From assembly GCF_000165425.1 (NCBI RefSeq), contig NW_001799630.1:499734-563733 (forward strand): a stretch of DNA of 64,000 nucleotides. The letters are read 5' to 3'. This document shows, one piece after another, positions 24,811-36,000 of this stretch. This DNA is from Paramecium tetraurelia (lineage: Eukaryota; Ciliophora; Oligohymenophorea; Peniculida; Parameciidae). The notes beneath the pieces are model-generated. The model was not told the DNA's origin. It ran no database searches and saw only the letters and a program-made list of their open reading frames with translations. Numbering within the stretch: position 1 is the stretch's first letter; the number at the start of each line of letters is the position of its first letter. Position numbers and translations under genes: made by a program.

Positions 24811-25710
24811 TTTAAATAAATAATATCTAATGTTAATTTTTTAAAATTTACTATATATATCCAATATCACGTAATATGTAATTTTCGGTACCTAAAGGTT
24901 GATCTCACAAAAAAAATAAATGTTATATTAAACCTAGAATAAAAATATAAATAAATTTGAGGGTCTGAAAGAAATAGAATTAAATTTATTAACAAATACA
25001 TAATTGCTTTTAAAGATATATGACACACTAAATAAATAAATTCAATTGACTCTCAACAAATCGAGACAATTTTAGAGTAACTGAATTATGTAGTATAGAA
25101 TTTGTGAACTCTATAAAATCTTTCCTTGAAAAAATACTCATAACTTAGAAAAAATCTTCTTATGATTCTCACCAAACTTGAATTTAAGGATACTTCTTTA
25201 CATTATAATAAGTAAATTATTCTGTTAAATTTAAAGCTTATGTATACCTACTTATTAATATAAATTAGAAATGTATCCACTTTGATTATCACAAAGATTC
25301 AGTAATAAATTGATTGTTCAAGTGAAATGGACTTTTTGGAAACGAGTCATTACTTCTATTGAGTTAAACTAAATTAATCAAAAAGAAATATGGTAAAACT
25401 CTAGTAGATAATTCATAATTTTAATATCAAAAATCTTACTAAAATAAATTCTTAATAAAAATTAAATTCAATAATATGAATGAATAATTAAATAAAAATT
25501 TATGATCTTTGCAGTCATTTAGTCAAACTCTGTTCAATTCTTAAGGCTTTATATTTAATTGGCATAAATATTTGGATTTATTTCATTCTTATAGATGATA
25601 ATTTAAGAAAATAATTTTTTCAAAGAACTATAAAGTTGTATCCTAAAGTATGTCCTCTTTAATATAATTTGATTATTCTAATATTAATTCAAACCAATAA
25701 TCAAACTATA
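24811..25710. other. Intergenic, AT-rich
   Basis: About 900 bases, one of the longest gene-free stretches here, between a gene start and the 3' end of the LRR gene. The sequence is strongly AT-rich with TGA spread over all frames. Nothing coding or structured was recognised. Confidence 0.6.
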
Positions 25711-26912
25711 TCACTTTTTTTTTGCACCACCTCCTTTGCCTTTCTTTTTACCAAGCAATTTGGCTTGCTTCATTAAGTTATGCACAGTTTTTTCTTTTAA
25801 TTTAGCCTCCTTTTCCAATTCTTCTTTCCAATGTTATTCCAACTCAAGTCTTCTGGCATTCATTCTAGAATTCAACAATTAATATACCTTTATTCTATAC
25901 CCTCCTAGGCTGTAATAGCCTTTTCCTTATCTTGCATTTAAATAGTGGAGGTTTAATCTTCATTTCTAATTCTTTACCTTTCTTAGAATTCTCTATATCG
26001 TTCATCATCATATATCTTTTTATTTCTAATCAAATATTCCTAGCATTTTCTAACATCATTCAAATTCATCTTTGGATTTTCAGTAATATCCAAACAAATT
26101 AAACTTGTGTTATCTCTTAAAGCATTAGCCAAAGCCTCACCACATTTTTCATCAAGTTTGCAGTTACATACATTTAATTATAAGAGAGTGTCGTTTTTTT
26201 CAAGAGCCTCACATAAGGCGTATATTCCACTATAATCATATGTATTTCTATCTTTGTCATGATTAGTCAAATTATTATTTTCTAAATCAATAACGCGAAT
26301 AGATTTATTGAATTCTAATAATTTTGAGATGGCAATCAATGTCTTAGACCCAAGGTGGTTGCCTTCTAGTTCTAATCTAATATTGATTAGAAAATATCAA
26401 CCTCTCTAAGACCATATTCTTTTCTAAACTTGCTGCTATCTCTTATCCTTCTTCATCTCCTATGCGTTTCCTACTCATTGATAAACCTTTTAAGGTATTA
26501 TTATTTTCTGTAACCTTTACCAAAACTCTAATTTATGTTGGTCTTAAATCCAATCCTGAAATTGTGTAATCCAACTTAGAATCTCCAGTAGCCAAATCGA
26601 TCATCATGTTACCGTATTCCCCCTTTAATGTATTCATTTATTGTATTTCTTCTTAGCTTCTTTTTTCTTCTTCCTTTTTTCTGTCTTCCTCTTATTTCTT
26701 AATTCTCTCCTATTCAATCAAATATTGTTGGAATTTCTTCTACTTTTCCGCCTACTCCTTTTATTGTGTCTCTTACTATATAATGATATGAATAATAAAA
26801 TTACTTCTCTTTTCTTCTTCTACTCCTCCTCCAACTGTTTCTATCTCCTCTCTAGAGTTCTCTTAGTATTTGGTAGAATTTCTGTGATGATTGATTTGTG
26901 AGCCTGATCCAT
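25711..26912 (-). CDS. Leucine-rich-repeat protein (RNase-inhibitor type) with coiled coil
   Basis: Starts MDQAHKSIITEILPNTKRTL; a 29-nt intron is removed, then a long Glu/Lys/Gln coiled coil follows. The LRR part begins near DSKLDYTISGLDLRPTQIR and LKGLSMSRKRIGDEEGQEI. A 25-nt intron restores LELEGNHLGSKTLIAISKLL. The next repeats are IRVIDLENNNLTNHD, DTLLQLNVCNCKLDEKCGEA and TSLICLDITENPKMN, the 28-residue pattern LxxLxLxxNxL of ribonuclease-inhibitor LRRs. The C-terminus is helical and basic, ending GKGGGAKKK at TGA 25711-25713. Ciliates have many such proteins, often tied to cilia or cortex; a specific role is not visible. The opposite-strand ORF at 26641-26901 is a shadow of the coiled coil. 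Confidence 0.85.
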
Positions 26913-27018
26913 TTGAAAATAAAATATTAAAATTATTAAAAAAATAGGAAACTGTTATATCAAATACTGTATTCTCCTGATATTGCCTCTATTAAAATAA
27001 ACAATAATTTAAAGATCT

Positions 27019-27618
27019 ATGTATAACTATTCAAACACGCTATTAAAGGATATTCTTCAATTTCATACAAAATATCAGTCTATCTAAATGTTAATTCATA
27101 CTTTAAACTAGTAAACGAGTATACAGACATACGCAAACGATATACTTGAACATATTAAGGCATTCTCAAAAGCTGTACCCATTAAAAAGATAACGCAGGA
27201 AATGAAAGTCATTTGTGAGAATAAGACCCAGGTGAAAGCACTTGAGTATTCAAATTCATTCTCTTAAAATATAGAACATACTATTAATCCTAATATCGGA
27301 AAAATATTAGAATATAACAATAGTTACACATCCTTATTTGAGTCATAAATGACAAATAGAAAGCTCAAACTCAATGTAAATGATACATAGAGAATTAAAC
27401 TATTAAAATTTTCTTTTCATTACCTGAATGGCTATTTTTTGAGTTTGTGTTTAAAGAGATCCGAATTTAAAAGTATAACTATTATCACAACCAATGTGGT
27501 TATCTTATACTTTAAATATAATTCTAAATACATCTAATAGATATATGTATATCCATAGATGCATGTCCATAGTACAAATAGATGTTAGATGATAATAGTA
27601 ATCAGAATATTTCTTTGA
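27019..27618 (+). CDS. Unknown protein, about 199 aa
   Basis: One open frame from MYNYSNTLLKDILQFHTKY to TGA 27616-27618 when TAA/TAG are read as Gln; no intron is required. The N-terminal two thirds looks helical and soluble (DILEHIKAFSKAVPIKKITQ, then FESQMTNRKLKLNVND). The last 50 residues are more hydrophobic and less protein-like, so a late intron and a different end are possible. It lies between a divergent LRR gene and the proteasome gene on the same strand. Length without TGA is well above chance for this composition. No family is recognised. Confidence 0.5.
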
Positions 27619-27749
27619 TTCTTAAGTGTTGAGTCATCTATTTCTTTGATCCCGTCAATTTGATCTATGATGGTATGAGTCTTTCGAAATCGATTTTTCA
27701 TGTATTAAATTAATGCAACATCAGTATTAATTATTTAAATATATACATC

Positions 27750-28531
27750 ATGATTTTCAATTCTGAAATCTCAGGCCAACAACAACACACAACATCACCT
27801 GTTGTTACTGGTGGCAGTGTCATCGCTTTGGTTTACAATGGAGGTGTAATTGTTGGAACTGATACTCTTTGTAGTTATGGAAGCATGGCAGCATTCAAGT
27901 ACATCATGAGAATACTTCATTTAGGAATGTATAAAAGATTGCTTAAATATCCAAAAACACAATCTATGCATCCAGTGGTGAATATTCTGATTTCTAACAA
28001 GTTGTGAAGGAATTGGCAAAAATCGATAGATCAGCTTTATAATATGATGATGGGGTTCATCCTTCTCCAAAAGATTATGGCAATTTCTTAGCAAGATTGT
28101 CCTATAAAAAAAGATGCAAAATTAACCCCTTGTATTTACAGAATGTTATTGCTGTATTGCATTTAGACTATTTAGGGATTTCATAATGGAGAGAGATATT
28201 TGGGACTTATTGATATTTATGGCACCTATTTAGAATCAAACTTTATTACAACTGGATTCGCTAGTTACTTCTGCAAAGCCATCATTAGTAATTATTGGAA
28301 TGAGAATTGCACTCTTGATTAGGCTAAATAAGTAATCAGAGAATGCTTTAAAGTATCAATCGATTCTAAAGATAGGTCTTATTCTGCAGAGATTGCAGAG
28401 CTCATGATGTAATTTAATTGGCATATGTTGACGCTTAAGGTGCCCACATTGAAGAGTCTGAGAGAGTAGAGACCAAATGGGATTTCAATGGATTCAAATC
28501 TAGAGCTAATGAGAAATTACACACATAATGA
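27750..28531 (+). CDS. PSMB4: 20S proteasome beta-7 subunit (PSMB4/Pre4 type)
   Basis: Non-catalytic beta subunit of the 20S proteasome core. Start MIFNSEISGQQQHTTSPVVT gives a short propeptide, then TGGSVIALVYNGGVIVGTDT with LCSYGSMAAFK, the beta-subunit N-terminal strand pattern with Asp but no catalytic Thr1. Introns of 26, 22 and 23 nt near 27899, 28153 and 28353 restore ASSGEYSDFQQVVKELAK, GFHNGERYLGLIDIYGTYLE and CFKVLFCRDCRAHDVIQLAY. The end, VETKWDFNGFKSRANEKL, matches the beta-7 tail 'T.W......'. It stops at TGA 28529-28531. The C-terminal arm that clasps the neighbouring ring appears short. Confidence 0.92.
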
Positions 28532-28566
28532 ACATTATTATTATATGATTTTATAATTCACTCCTC

Positions 28567-28857
28567 TCATGGGTCTGATACTTATGGTCTAGTAGAAATA
28601 AAGCTTTCTCTCCCAGTGGGTTACCATTCCATAGCCTCATACCAAAATGTACGCAATTTCATATCTCTACATCTAATAAAACGTTCAAATCTGCTTGATC
28701 TCCAAAAGAATTTGTCTATTCTTTCATGTGAATGATAGAGAATGTCATATAAACAAACTGGCAATAATGTTCCAAGAGTTGTAAGTACCATACAAACTGG
28801 AGCTATTTTTAGAACTGTTCTTAAAGGTATTGGATATGAACTATTAGGCACAGGCAT
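28567..28857 (-). CDS. Small single-span membrane protein, 96 aa
   Basis: Reads MPVPNSSYPIPLRTVLKIAP, then a hydrophobic stretch VCMVLTTLGTLLPVCLYDIL, then a basic, aromatic tail with RIDKFFWRSSRFERFIRC and FWYEAMEWQPTG, ending at TGA 28567-28569. A single transmembrane helix followed by Arg/Trp-rich residues is common in small subunits of mitochondrial respiratory complexes; that is inference. It is intronless and convergent with the proteasome gene, with 35 bases between the two stops. No family match is claimed. Confidence 0.65.
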
Positions 28858-29091
28858 ATTTATTAATTATTATTATTACTATTATTATTATTATTATTTA
28901 TATTTAAAATTCTTTTAAACTTATACATAATATTTAACTTATTTAAATTAAAGGATATAAATAAGATTCTCTATTTTAGATATAATAAGAAATCCTTAGA
29001 TATTTCTTTTTATAAAAAAGAATAGTGAATATAAAATAAATAAAGTTGAAACATTATTAAATTTACTTTATATAATAGTAATCATTTCTTT

Positions 29092-30454
29092 GTCTTTTAA
29101 GCTTTCCAAATTAACTCCTAACTAGTCTCATATTATTTATCCAAGAGATCAATATCCAAACAACGCTTACTTAATTACTTCTTACAATTTTGCTCGCTGT
29201 AACTTTTAGCTCTTTAATTCGAAATCTAAATATATAATATAACTTACTTGGTTCATAATTTCAAATTACTATTTAAAAGGAATGTTACTTGTAGATGTCT
29301 GAACCTATTTAATGTTTTTAGTGCTCCCATTATTGAGACTGTTTAGAAATGGATTTTATTAGGTCGATTGTTAAGGATTTTGCTGCTGCTGTTAATTAAT
29401 GACATTAGTATTATTGGATAAGATTTATGCCTATTGATTGCCATAACAAGACTTTGAAGAGGACCTATTGTTTTCTGATTGAAGTTGTTATTATTGAAAA
29501 TAATTAAGAGGTCTCTAACTATTTTATGATGTTTTAGCAGTACTGCATTAATCATATTACCTATGAGATTAAGCAATGGAATCTAAAATAGAAACGAGTA
29601 ATTACATCTGAAATTATTTTCATTTGGACTCATACAGGGAGATTAATTTTCTTCAACTACCGTTGATAATTGGGGTTAGTCCAGAGTACGTTTGGAATCT
29701 GGTTTATTCATTGAGGAATGATGCTGATGATTCTCTTTATTAGTTTTGATATCCTGGGAACGCATAACTTTGGTATTGAAAGCGAACTGTTTATTTTCAT
29801 AAGTATTCTTAGCACTTTTTGGTTGCTACAATTCAAGATGTTGATTCTTCTTCTATTTGTTTAAATCGACTGACATTTGCATGGATTTAGGCACAGACAA
29901 ATACTAATCTTCCCTACAAGGCTCTTCAAGTTCTTTATTAATACTTTCAAATGCTGAATCAAATGGAGTGCCTTAAAGTTGCATAATAGAAATCTAGGAG
30001 AGGTTGATAAAATGAATACCTTCTTATTGTTATTAAATATTTTGGAAAAGTTTTCTGGTTTGATTACTTCATCTGGTTCTGTTTTATTGGGTCTTATTGG
30101 GGACAATTTTAATTGATCTTTGGCCTATGAGTGTTTGTGTCGACGCTGTTGAGTTGCCATTAACTATTACAATAACGATGTCTTATTAAATAGAGAGTAT
30201 GGATTTACATTGCATTGATTCTGCTTATGGGTTTCAATTGTGATTTCCATCAGTTGACTGAAAATGGTTGTCCACCCTTATAGAGTTTGCTTGATTTGAT
30301 GAATATCCTAAGATAGACAGTCCAAGTTGAAGGAGTGAGCTTCCATTAAACCATTTTAGGGGTGATCGTACATTTGATTGTTAAAAATATAAATGTCAAA
30401 TTAATAATCAGGTAATGAGAAATCTAGAAGCAAATCCTAAAAACTATAAACCAT
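29092..30454 (-). CDS. Low-complexity protein of unknown function
   Basis: From MVYSFQDLLLDFSLPDYQFD the frame continues through DCLSQDIHQIKQTLQGWTTI. Introns of about 26, 23 and 22 nt (near 29995, 29590 and 29250) join NNNKK to ISIMQLQGTP, then FRC to a Gln/Asn-rich block, then EIMNQ to ISNQRAKSYSEQ. The stop is TGA 29092-29094. The N-terminal part looks helical, perhaps a short coiled coil; the rest is Ser/Gln/Asn-rich and likely disordered. Its start codon overlaps that of the divergent kinase gene (shared CATG at 30452-30455). If translation instead starts at the next Met (MYDHPQNG), the overlap disappears. Confidence 0.7.
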
Positions 30455-32362
30455 GAAAGTGAATGATAAAAATTATATATTATTGGATAAGTATTTCTAC
30501 AACCCTGATGATGTGATTGGAGAAGGGGCATTTGGCAAAGTCTATCGTGGATTCAATTTCTAGGCGTAATTATGATGTCTATTTCCCATCTAGACAAAAT
30601 AAAGAAAATGACAAGGAATGTGCAATCAAGAAGATGGAGCTTCCAGAAAATATGGCATTAATGAGTGATAGAGAGAAGATGACTTTAGATGCCGTCAGAA
30701 AAGAGATTTGTGCTTTAAAATTGCTAAAACATCCCAATATTGTAAAACTTTATGATGTTAAGAAATTACAACATGTTATTTACATGGTTATGGAACTTTG
30801 TAATGAAAAGGTAAAGTATAAATATATTCTTAATGATCTTAGTCACTATCTGAATTCATTAAAGAAAATAAAGAGATCACCGAACCAGAGATAAGGTACA
30901 AGTTTGGAGAAATCCTTAATGGATTTAAATATCTCAGGAGTAAACAAATCATCCATCGAGACGTGAAACCTGAAAATATCCTAATAAGAAAAGGAGTCTT
31001 AAAAATAGCAGACTTTGGATTTGCCAAACAACATAACTCAAAAACCCAATTGCACTCTTATCTAGGAACGAGAGCCACTATTGCTCCCTAAGTTATTTTA
31101 GGTATATCCTTGTATATAAGTTAGGCGATTATACTGATAAATGCGATATTTGGAGTTTAGGAGCCACTCTATATTTTATGTGCTTTAAGAAATATCCTTA
31201 CAAAGAATTCTATGCAAGTGAAATCAAATTAATGGAATTAATGAAAAGAGATTTTATTGAATTTCCAAAAACTGGTATGCAAGTTTCATAGCCTTTATAA
31301 TAAATTATTGTTTAAATGATGAGATATAGAGAAGAAGACAGAATAGATTGGAGCGATTTATTTGCCTGTCCTTTATTTCAAAATAAATTATTAAAAGAAA
31401 TGGGATTAAACATTTTTGAGTATCATGAACCTTAAGATGATTCAGTAGATATTAATGATGTTAAAATAGACGATTTTGATTTTGAAATGAATGATCATTC
31501 AGAATAAGAAATAGAAAGAATCTATGAAAATGCAAATGTGGTAATTGATTAGGCTGAAAAACAAAGAAAAAATGAAGATATCTTCTCGAAATTGATTAGC
31601 AGACTAACTTTTGAAAAGGGTAAATGTATGTTCCTTAGATTATTATCTCAAAGAGTTAAAGAATATGAATTAACCTTAGCTAATAAATTAATTTTTGAAA
31701 GAAGCAAAGTGGATATTTCAGATCATCTAAAATCACTGAGATTTGGATTGAATAAATTTGAACTTATAATCAATAGAGGATTAGTGGAATGGATGGAAGT
31801 TAATAAAAACTTCAAATACTATTGTTGTTGGGATATTAATAATCCAATAGGCGTTAATGATACGGATTGGGAAAACTTCTTAACTGAAGGATTGGACAGA
31901 GAGAAAATTAAAAAAGCACTTGAGAAAGACCTAAATATCACTTAACAATATGTCTACAGTGCTTCATAAGACCAATTATAGTAGTTTTAATCTATGAATG
32001 AGAAAGCATTTTAAAAATTGAATGTTAATAAAGAATTCATGAGTTCAAATTTTGAGTGCAATAAGAATTTTTTTAAAGTTCTTTATGATCTAAGTTTAGG
32101 GTTAGCTCGATTACTTTTCCCAGAAATTGTGAAAATTAGAAATAATCTGGATTCCCTTCATAAGGTTCTTCCAACATTAGTTCTCGTTGATGATCTATTC
32201 ATATTATTAACTCTTGACTCAGTATTCTCACATACTGATTCTAGTTCAATGAATTATACAGCATTTTTTGAATTGAGAAAAAAGAACTATTCAGAAGATT
32301 AAGTCATGTATAAGACTATGTATCAAAGAGTGATGAGAGCATATGAAGTATTTTTCGAATGA
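30453..32362 (+). CDS. ULK/ATG1-like Ser/Thr protein kinase
   Basis: Starts MKVNDKNYILLDKYFYNPDD, then VIGEGAFGKVYRGFNFQA. A 28-nt intron near 30569 leads to CAIKKMELPENMALMSD (ATP-site Lys). Helix C lies in VRKEICALKLLKHPNIVKLY. A 32-nt intron near 30810 follows MELCNEK. The core is IIHRDVKPENILIRKGVLK, ADFGFAKQ and YTDKCDIWSLGATLYFMC: all catalytic residues present, but APE reads APQ. The C-terminal 300 residues are mostly helical (LLSQRVKEYELTLANKLIFE, and later LSLGLARLLFPEIVKIRNNL), in the position of the ULK early-autophagy targeting region; equivalence is inference. It ends at TGA 32360-32362. Confidence 0.88.
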
Positions 32363-32534
32363 ATAGATTATCCATTCATATATATAACTATTAAAAAGTC
32401 ATTATTATTAAATTCTAGAATAATTTAGTGGTCAATTATAAAGGTGTGTGAAAAAAATGCAAACATTTCTTTCTTTAGATAATAATTATGCTTCTAATTA
32501 ATTATGTTAATATTAAATCATCTATATATCACAT

Positions 32535-32880
32535 TCAATAATATTATGACTCGTCTTCTTCTTCTGATTCAGGCATATCAAGATTTCTCTTTTATTTTTT
32601 CGGTTTTGGTACTCCCTCAGCAGTCACTCGCCTAATTATATGAAAATTTGGCTTACTTTTTCTTTTTCTTCTTTTTTTCTTACTATTACTCCTCTTAACC
32701 TCCTTCTTTTTGTTCAACTTTTTAAGGTTGATCCTGTTATTCAACTTCCTCATCATCTTCTGAATCATCTTCTGCTTGATGTTTTAATTATTCGATCAAT
32801 TCGCCTTCATTGACTTATTCGAATTGTCTATCCTTATGATTTCCCCATTTCCTATTTTTTCCTCTAGCGTCTTTAGGCAT
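32535..32880 (-). CDS. Small highly charged protein
   Basis: Reads MPKDARGKNRKWGNHKDRQF, then a Glu/Asp/Gln stretch, then a run of Lys. A 25-nt intron at the Lys run restores RVTAEGVPKPKKQKRNLDMP with an acidic ESEEEDES end; TGA is 32535-32537. About 106 residues, alternating basic and acidic blocks, no hydrophobic core. The start resembles small nuclear or ribosome-associated charged proteins such as the PDAP1 group, but the diagnostic C-terminus of that group is absent, so no name is given. Confidence 0.7.
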
Positions 32881-33069
32881 TTATTAAATTTTAAAATATA
32901 TATATATATATTTATATCAGCGAACGGATCATTCATCACTTTTGATAAGTAATGTATAATATTTCATCATTATTTATAAGTTAACTATCAAACTATGAGC
33001 CTTGATCTCAGACTCTTAGTGTTTGGAGATATTTTATTTAAATATTTTAAATAAATTAATGATTAATTT

Positions 33070-36000
33070 TCATAATTAGCGAAGAATATTAATTGCTTAT
33101 TAATCAATCAATTCTAAAGGAATTACTGTTAAGGATAACCTTAACAGGTTGATTTGTTACTACTACATTTTTGCAAAATATATCAGGGCTAATCCTACAA
33201 TAATTAAGGTACAACATCCAGTGATCGAATAATATATTAGAATCACTTCAAAATTGTCTTCTATTATTCCCATTGTAAGATTCAATATTTCATTTCCAAA
33301 TTTTTCAAATGCCATTTTGGTGTTAGTGAAATACCTGCCAAAGATTTAATTAAAATCGACAGAATTCAAAACTTCCAATGATGCCTAAGAATCAGGATCT
33401 ATCCTTTCCATTTCCAATTCATAATTGTATGAAGTTGTAAGGAAATTAGACATCTTAGTGTATATCCCAATAATACCTTTGTTGTAGAGATATGTGCAAT
33501 TATCCTTAATGTTTGATGAATTCGGGCAGATAGAAGGGCATAAGTCTTGGAAAAATATTTCATTCAGAATCCCAGCCTTTGAAGGGTCAATATTGGGATC
33601 TTCAATGAGAATTTGTATGATTTGAATTTAACTCTATTGAAAAGAATCAACTAAATCCTTAAAATCACTTAGATTCTAATATTTTTCATCTTGAAAATAA
33701 TTGATAGCTTATTTTAGATTTCTTGGATTAAGCTTATTTGTCAAAGTATTATTGCTTAAAATTATGTTTTGGCTTTTTATTCGCATGGCATTACTCAAAA
33801 TGGAATCAACTTGTAATGTAAAATGATGGAATTCGGCTGTTAACAGAAAAGATGGCTTGAGTTATTTTTGTTTTTGGGAATTCAATAAAAATCCTCCTAT
33901 ATTAACTAGTAATATAATTAGCAAAAGAACGAGTAGAAATGCTGATGATGTAAAGATATTAAAGTTTTGTTGCTGTAATCGAGAAGACAATAAAGTAGTC
34001 TTATTTTATTTTCCATTCTTAGTTTATTATTCAGTTTAAGGCTAATAAACAATATGGATATAGTCAGCCTTTTTCCAATTCAGAGAATATTTATCAAATA
34101 ATATGTCTCGAACAGCTTATAATCTCTAGATGGCAATTAATACATCTTTTTCATATAATCTACAATTTAAATGAATTATCTTTCTATAAATCTTAAGAAG
34201 GTCTAGTAAGACAAGGAATTGTATTAAAATCAGTGAAAATTACAGGATTGTTTGAATGATGAATAAATTAAGAATTAATTCATCGTTGTTATCGATATGA
34301 TCATAAAATTTGTCAATTAATTATTTAAGCAATAGTCTAAATAATTATGAACTGTCATTTAAATTTAAGGTCTCAAATAAGGATTGCTAAAAGAAATAAT
34401 CATCAAAATTGTTAACATTGTATTCTTAATAAAATTGGATTATTAGGGAGAAATATATTTTTATTTGATTGTAAAAGAATGTAAAAGTCATGTTTGTATT
34501 GTCTGGTGCATGAATATAATGTAAAGAAATGTTTTAATTCAAAATATTACCTTCTTCTTCAATTTCTGAAAATACCTAATAAAATTTGGACATATTTTAT
34601 AAGTATTCGATTTTAATAAATCTACTTTTTATAGTATCTAGTAAATCTTGGCTGAATTCAATTCCTTAAATTTATGACAATTTAAAAATAATATCATGAG
34701 AAGTCAATTCACAATAATAACTATTATAGATAAAGGGAGCCTGCAATTCAACTAATAAATTATTACTATTTTATTTTTTTGTATTGAGTGTTAGGATTGT
34801 GAAAATATTAAACATGATTATGCTTAACACTATCAATAAATCGATAAATAAAATTAAGCTTAGTTGAATAGGTTTCACTTTTGAACGAGACTTTTGTTTC
34901 AATAACTCATGATGATGGTTTTTAGTTCTCCTAGCAATTGATCCAGCTGAATTAACTGCTTGAATATCTTGTATATTATTAAGTTGACAGTTTTTCCCTG
35001 CTGAAGATTACTTTTCCTGTAACTAATCTAGTACTGTTTTATGTTTAGAATACTAAAATTGATCTGCATTATTATGTTATTCATAACTAAGCTCCTACTA
35101 TTGTTTAAGGATTTTAAAATCATCCTCTAAATACTTTGAATCGTCATTGACACTTTTATGCTTAATAAGATTAAAAGTAGCTCTTTATGAAAAAGGAGCT
35201 AAGATTTATCTAGAGGAATCCTGTAACTAATCAAAAAATGATTAATCGTATTTTCCTCTAATCAGAGATACCTCTGGATATTATTACAATTTATCATTCT
35301 CCTCAATTTTCACCTTTTAAAAGCTTTCATTTTGAATGGAACTCAAGACTTGATGGCTTGATTTATTTAAATCGGATAATTCTATATCCTGAATCATATC
35401 TTCTGATACAATCTCTTCCTCATTTTCTTCTTTTGTTTATGTAACTATGTCATTTATCTCCAAAGTAAATAATGGTATTGATTTATAATATCCAAGAACT
35501 AAGTATTCTAATTAGCAATTTATTTTATAATTGGTAGTTTAAATAGAATCATCTACGTATTACAGCATTCTTTCTTAGTACCCTTCATCAAAGAGTTCAC
35601 AATCAGGTTTTATTTGTTCTAATTGATTGAAATCTATATTATATTGTGGTTCCTTTCCGGCTTAACCATAGTCGTGAGTATCAATGGTGGTCCATATGCC
35701 TGCATAATACATTTAATGTTTACTTTTTCCTTTTGAACTTTTCATTAACTTTTAAAATTGCCCTTTTATTGGATTTCCAATTTTTAAAACAATCTTACTT
35801 TCCAGATTTACATCTGAATCTTGGGTTTTGTAAGCATTAATCAAAACAAATATTTTGGGAATAAGTTGAAATATGTAACCCTATGATAATTGGTCTTAAG
35901 TGATACTCTTATCAAGTGAACTCAATAACTTAAACATCAATTAATTAGCTCCTAAAATTTTCCCTCTAGAATCAAAGTACAAAAATAAGCATTTCTCTTT

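Noticed and set aside
26641-26901. Plus-strand Leu/Phe-rich 86-aa frame that looks like a membrane protein
   Set aside because: It is the antisense of the Glu/Lys/Gln coiled coil of the LRR gene, whose codons read backwards give Leu, Phe and Ser.
28858-28905. ATT/ATTATT-type simple repeat
   Set aside because: Short low-complexity DNA upstream of a small gene; no sign of function.
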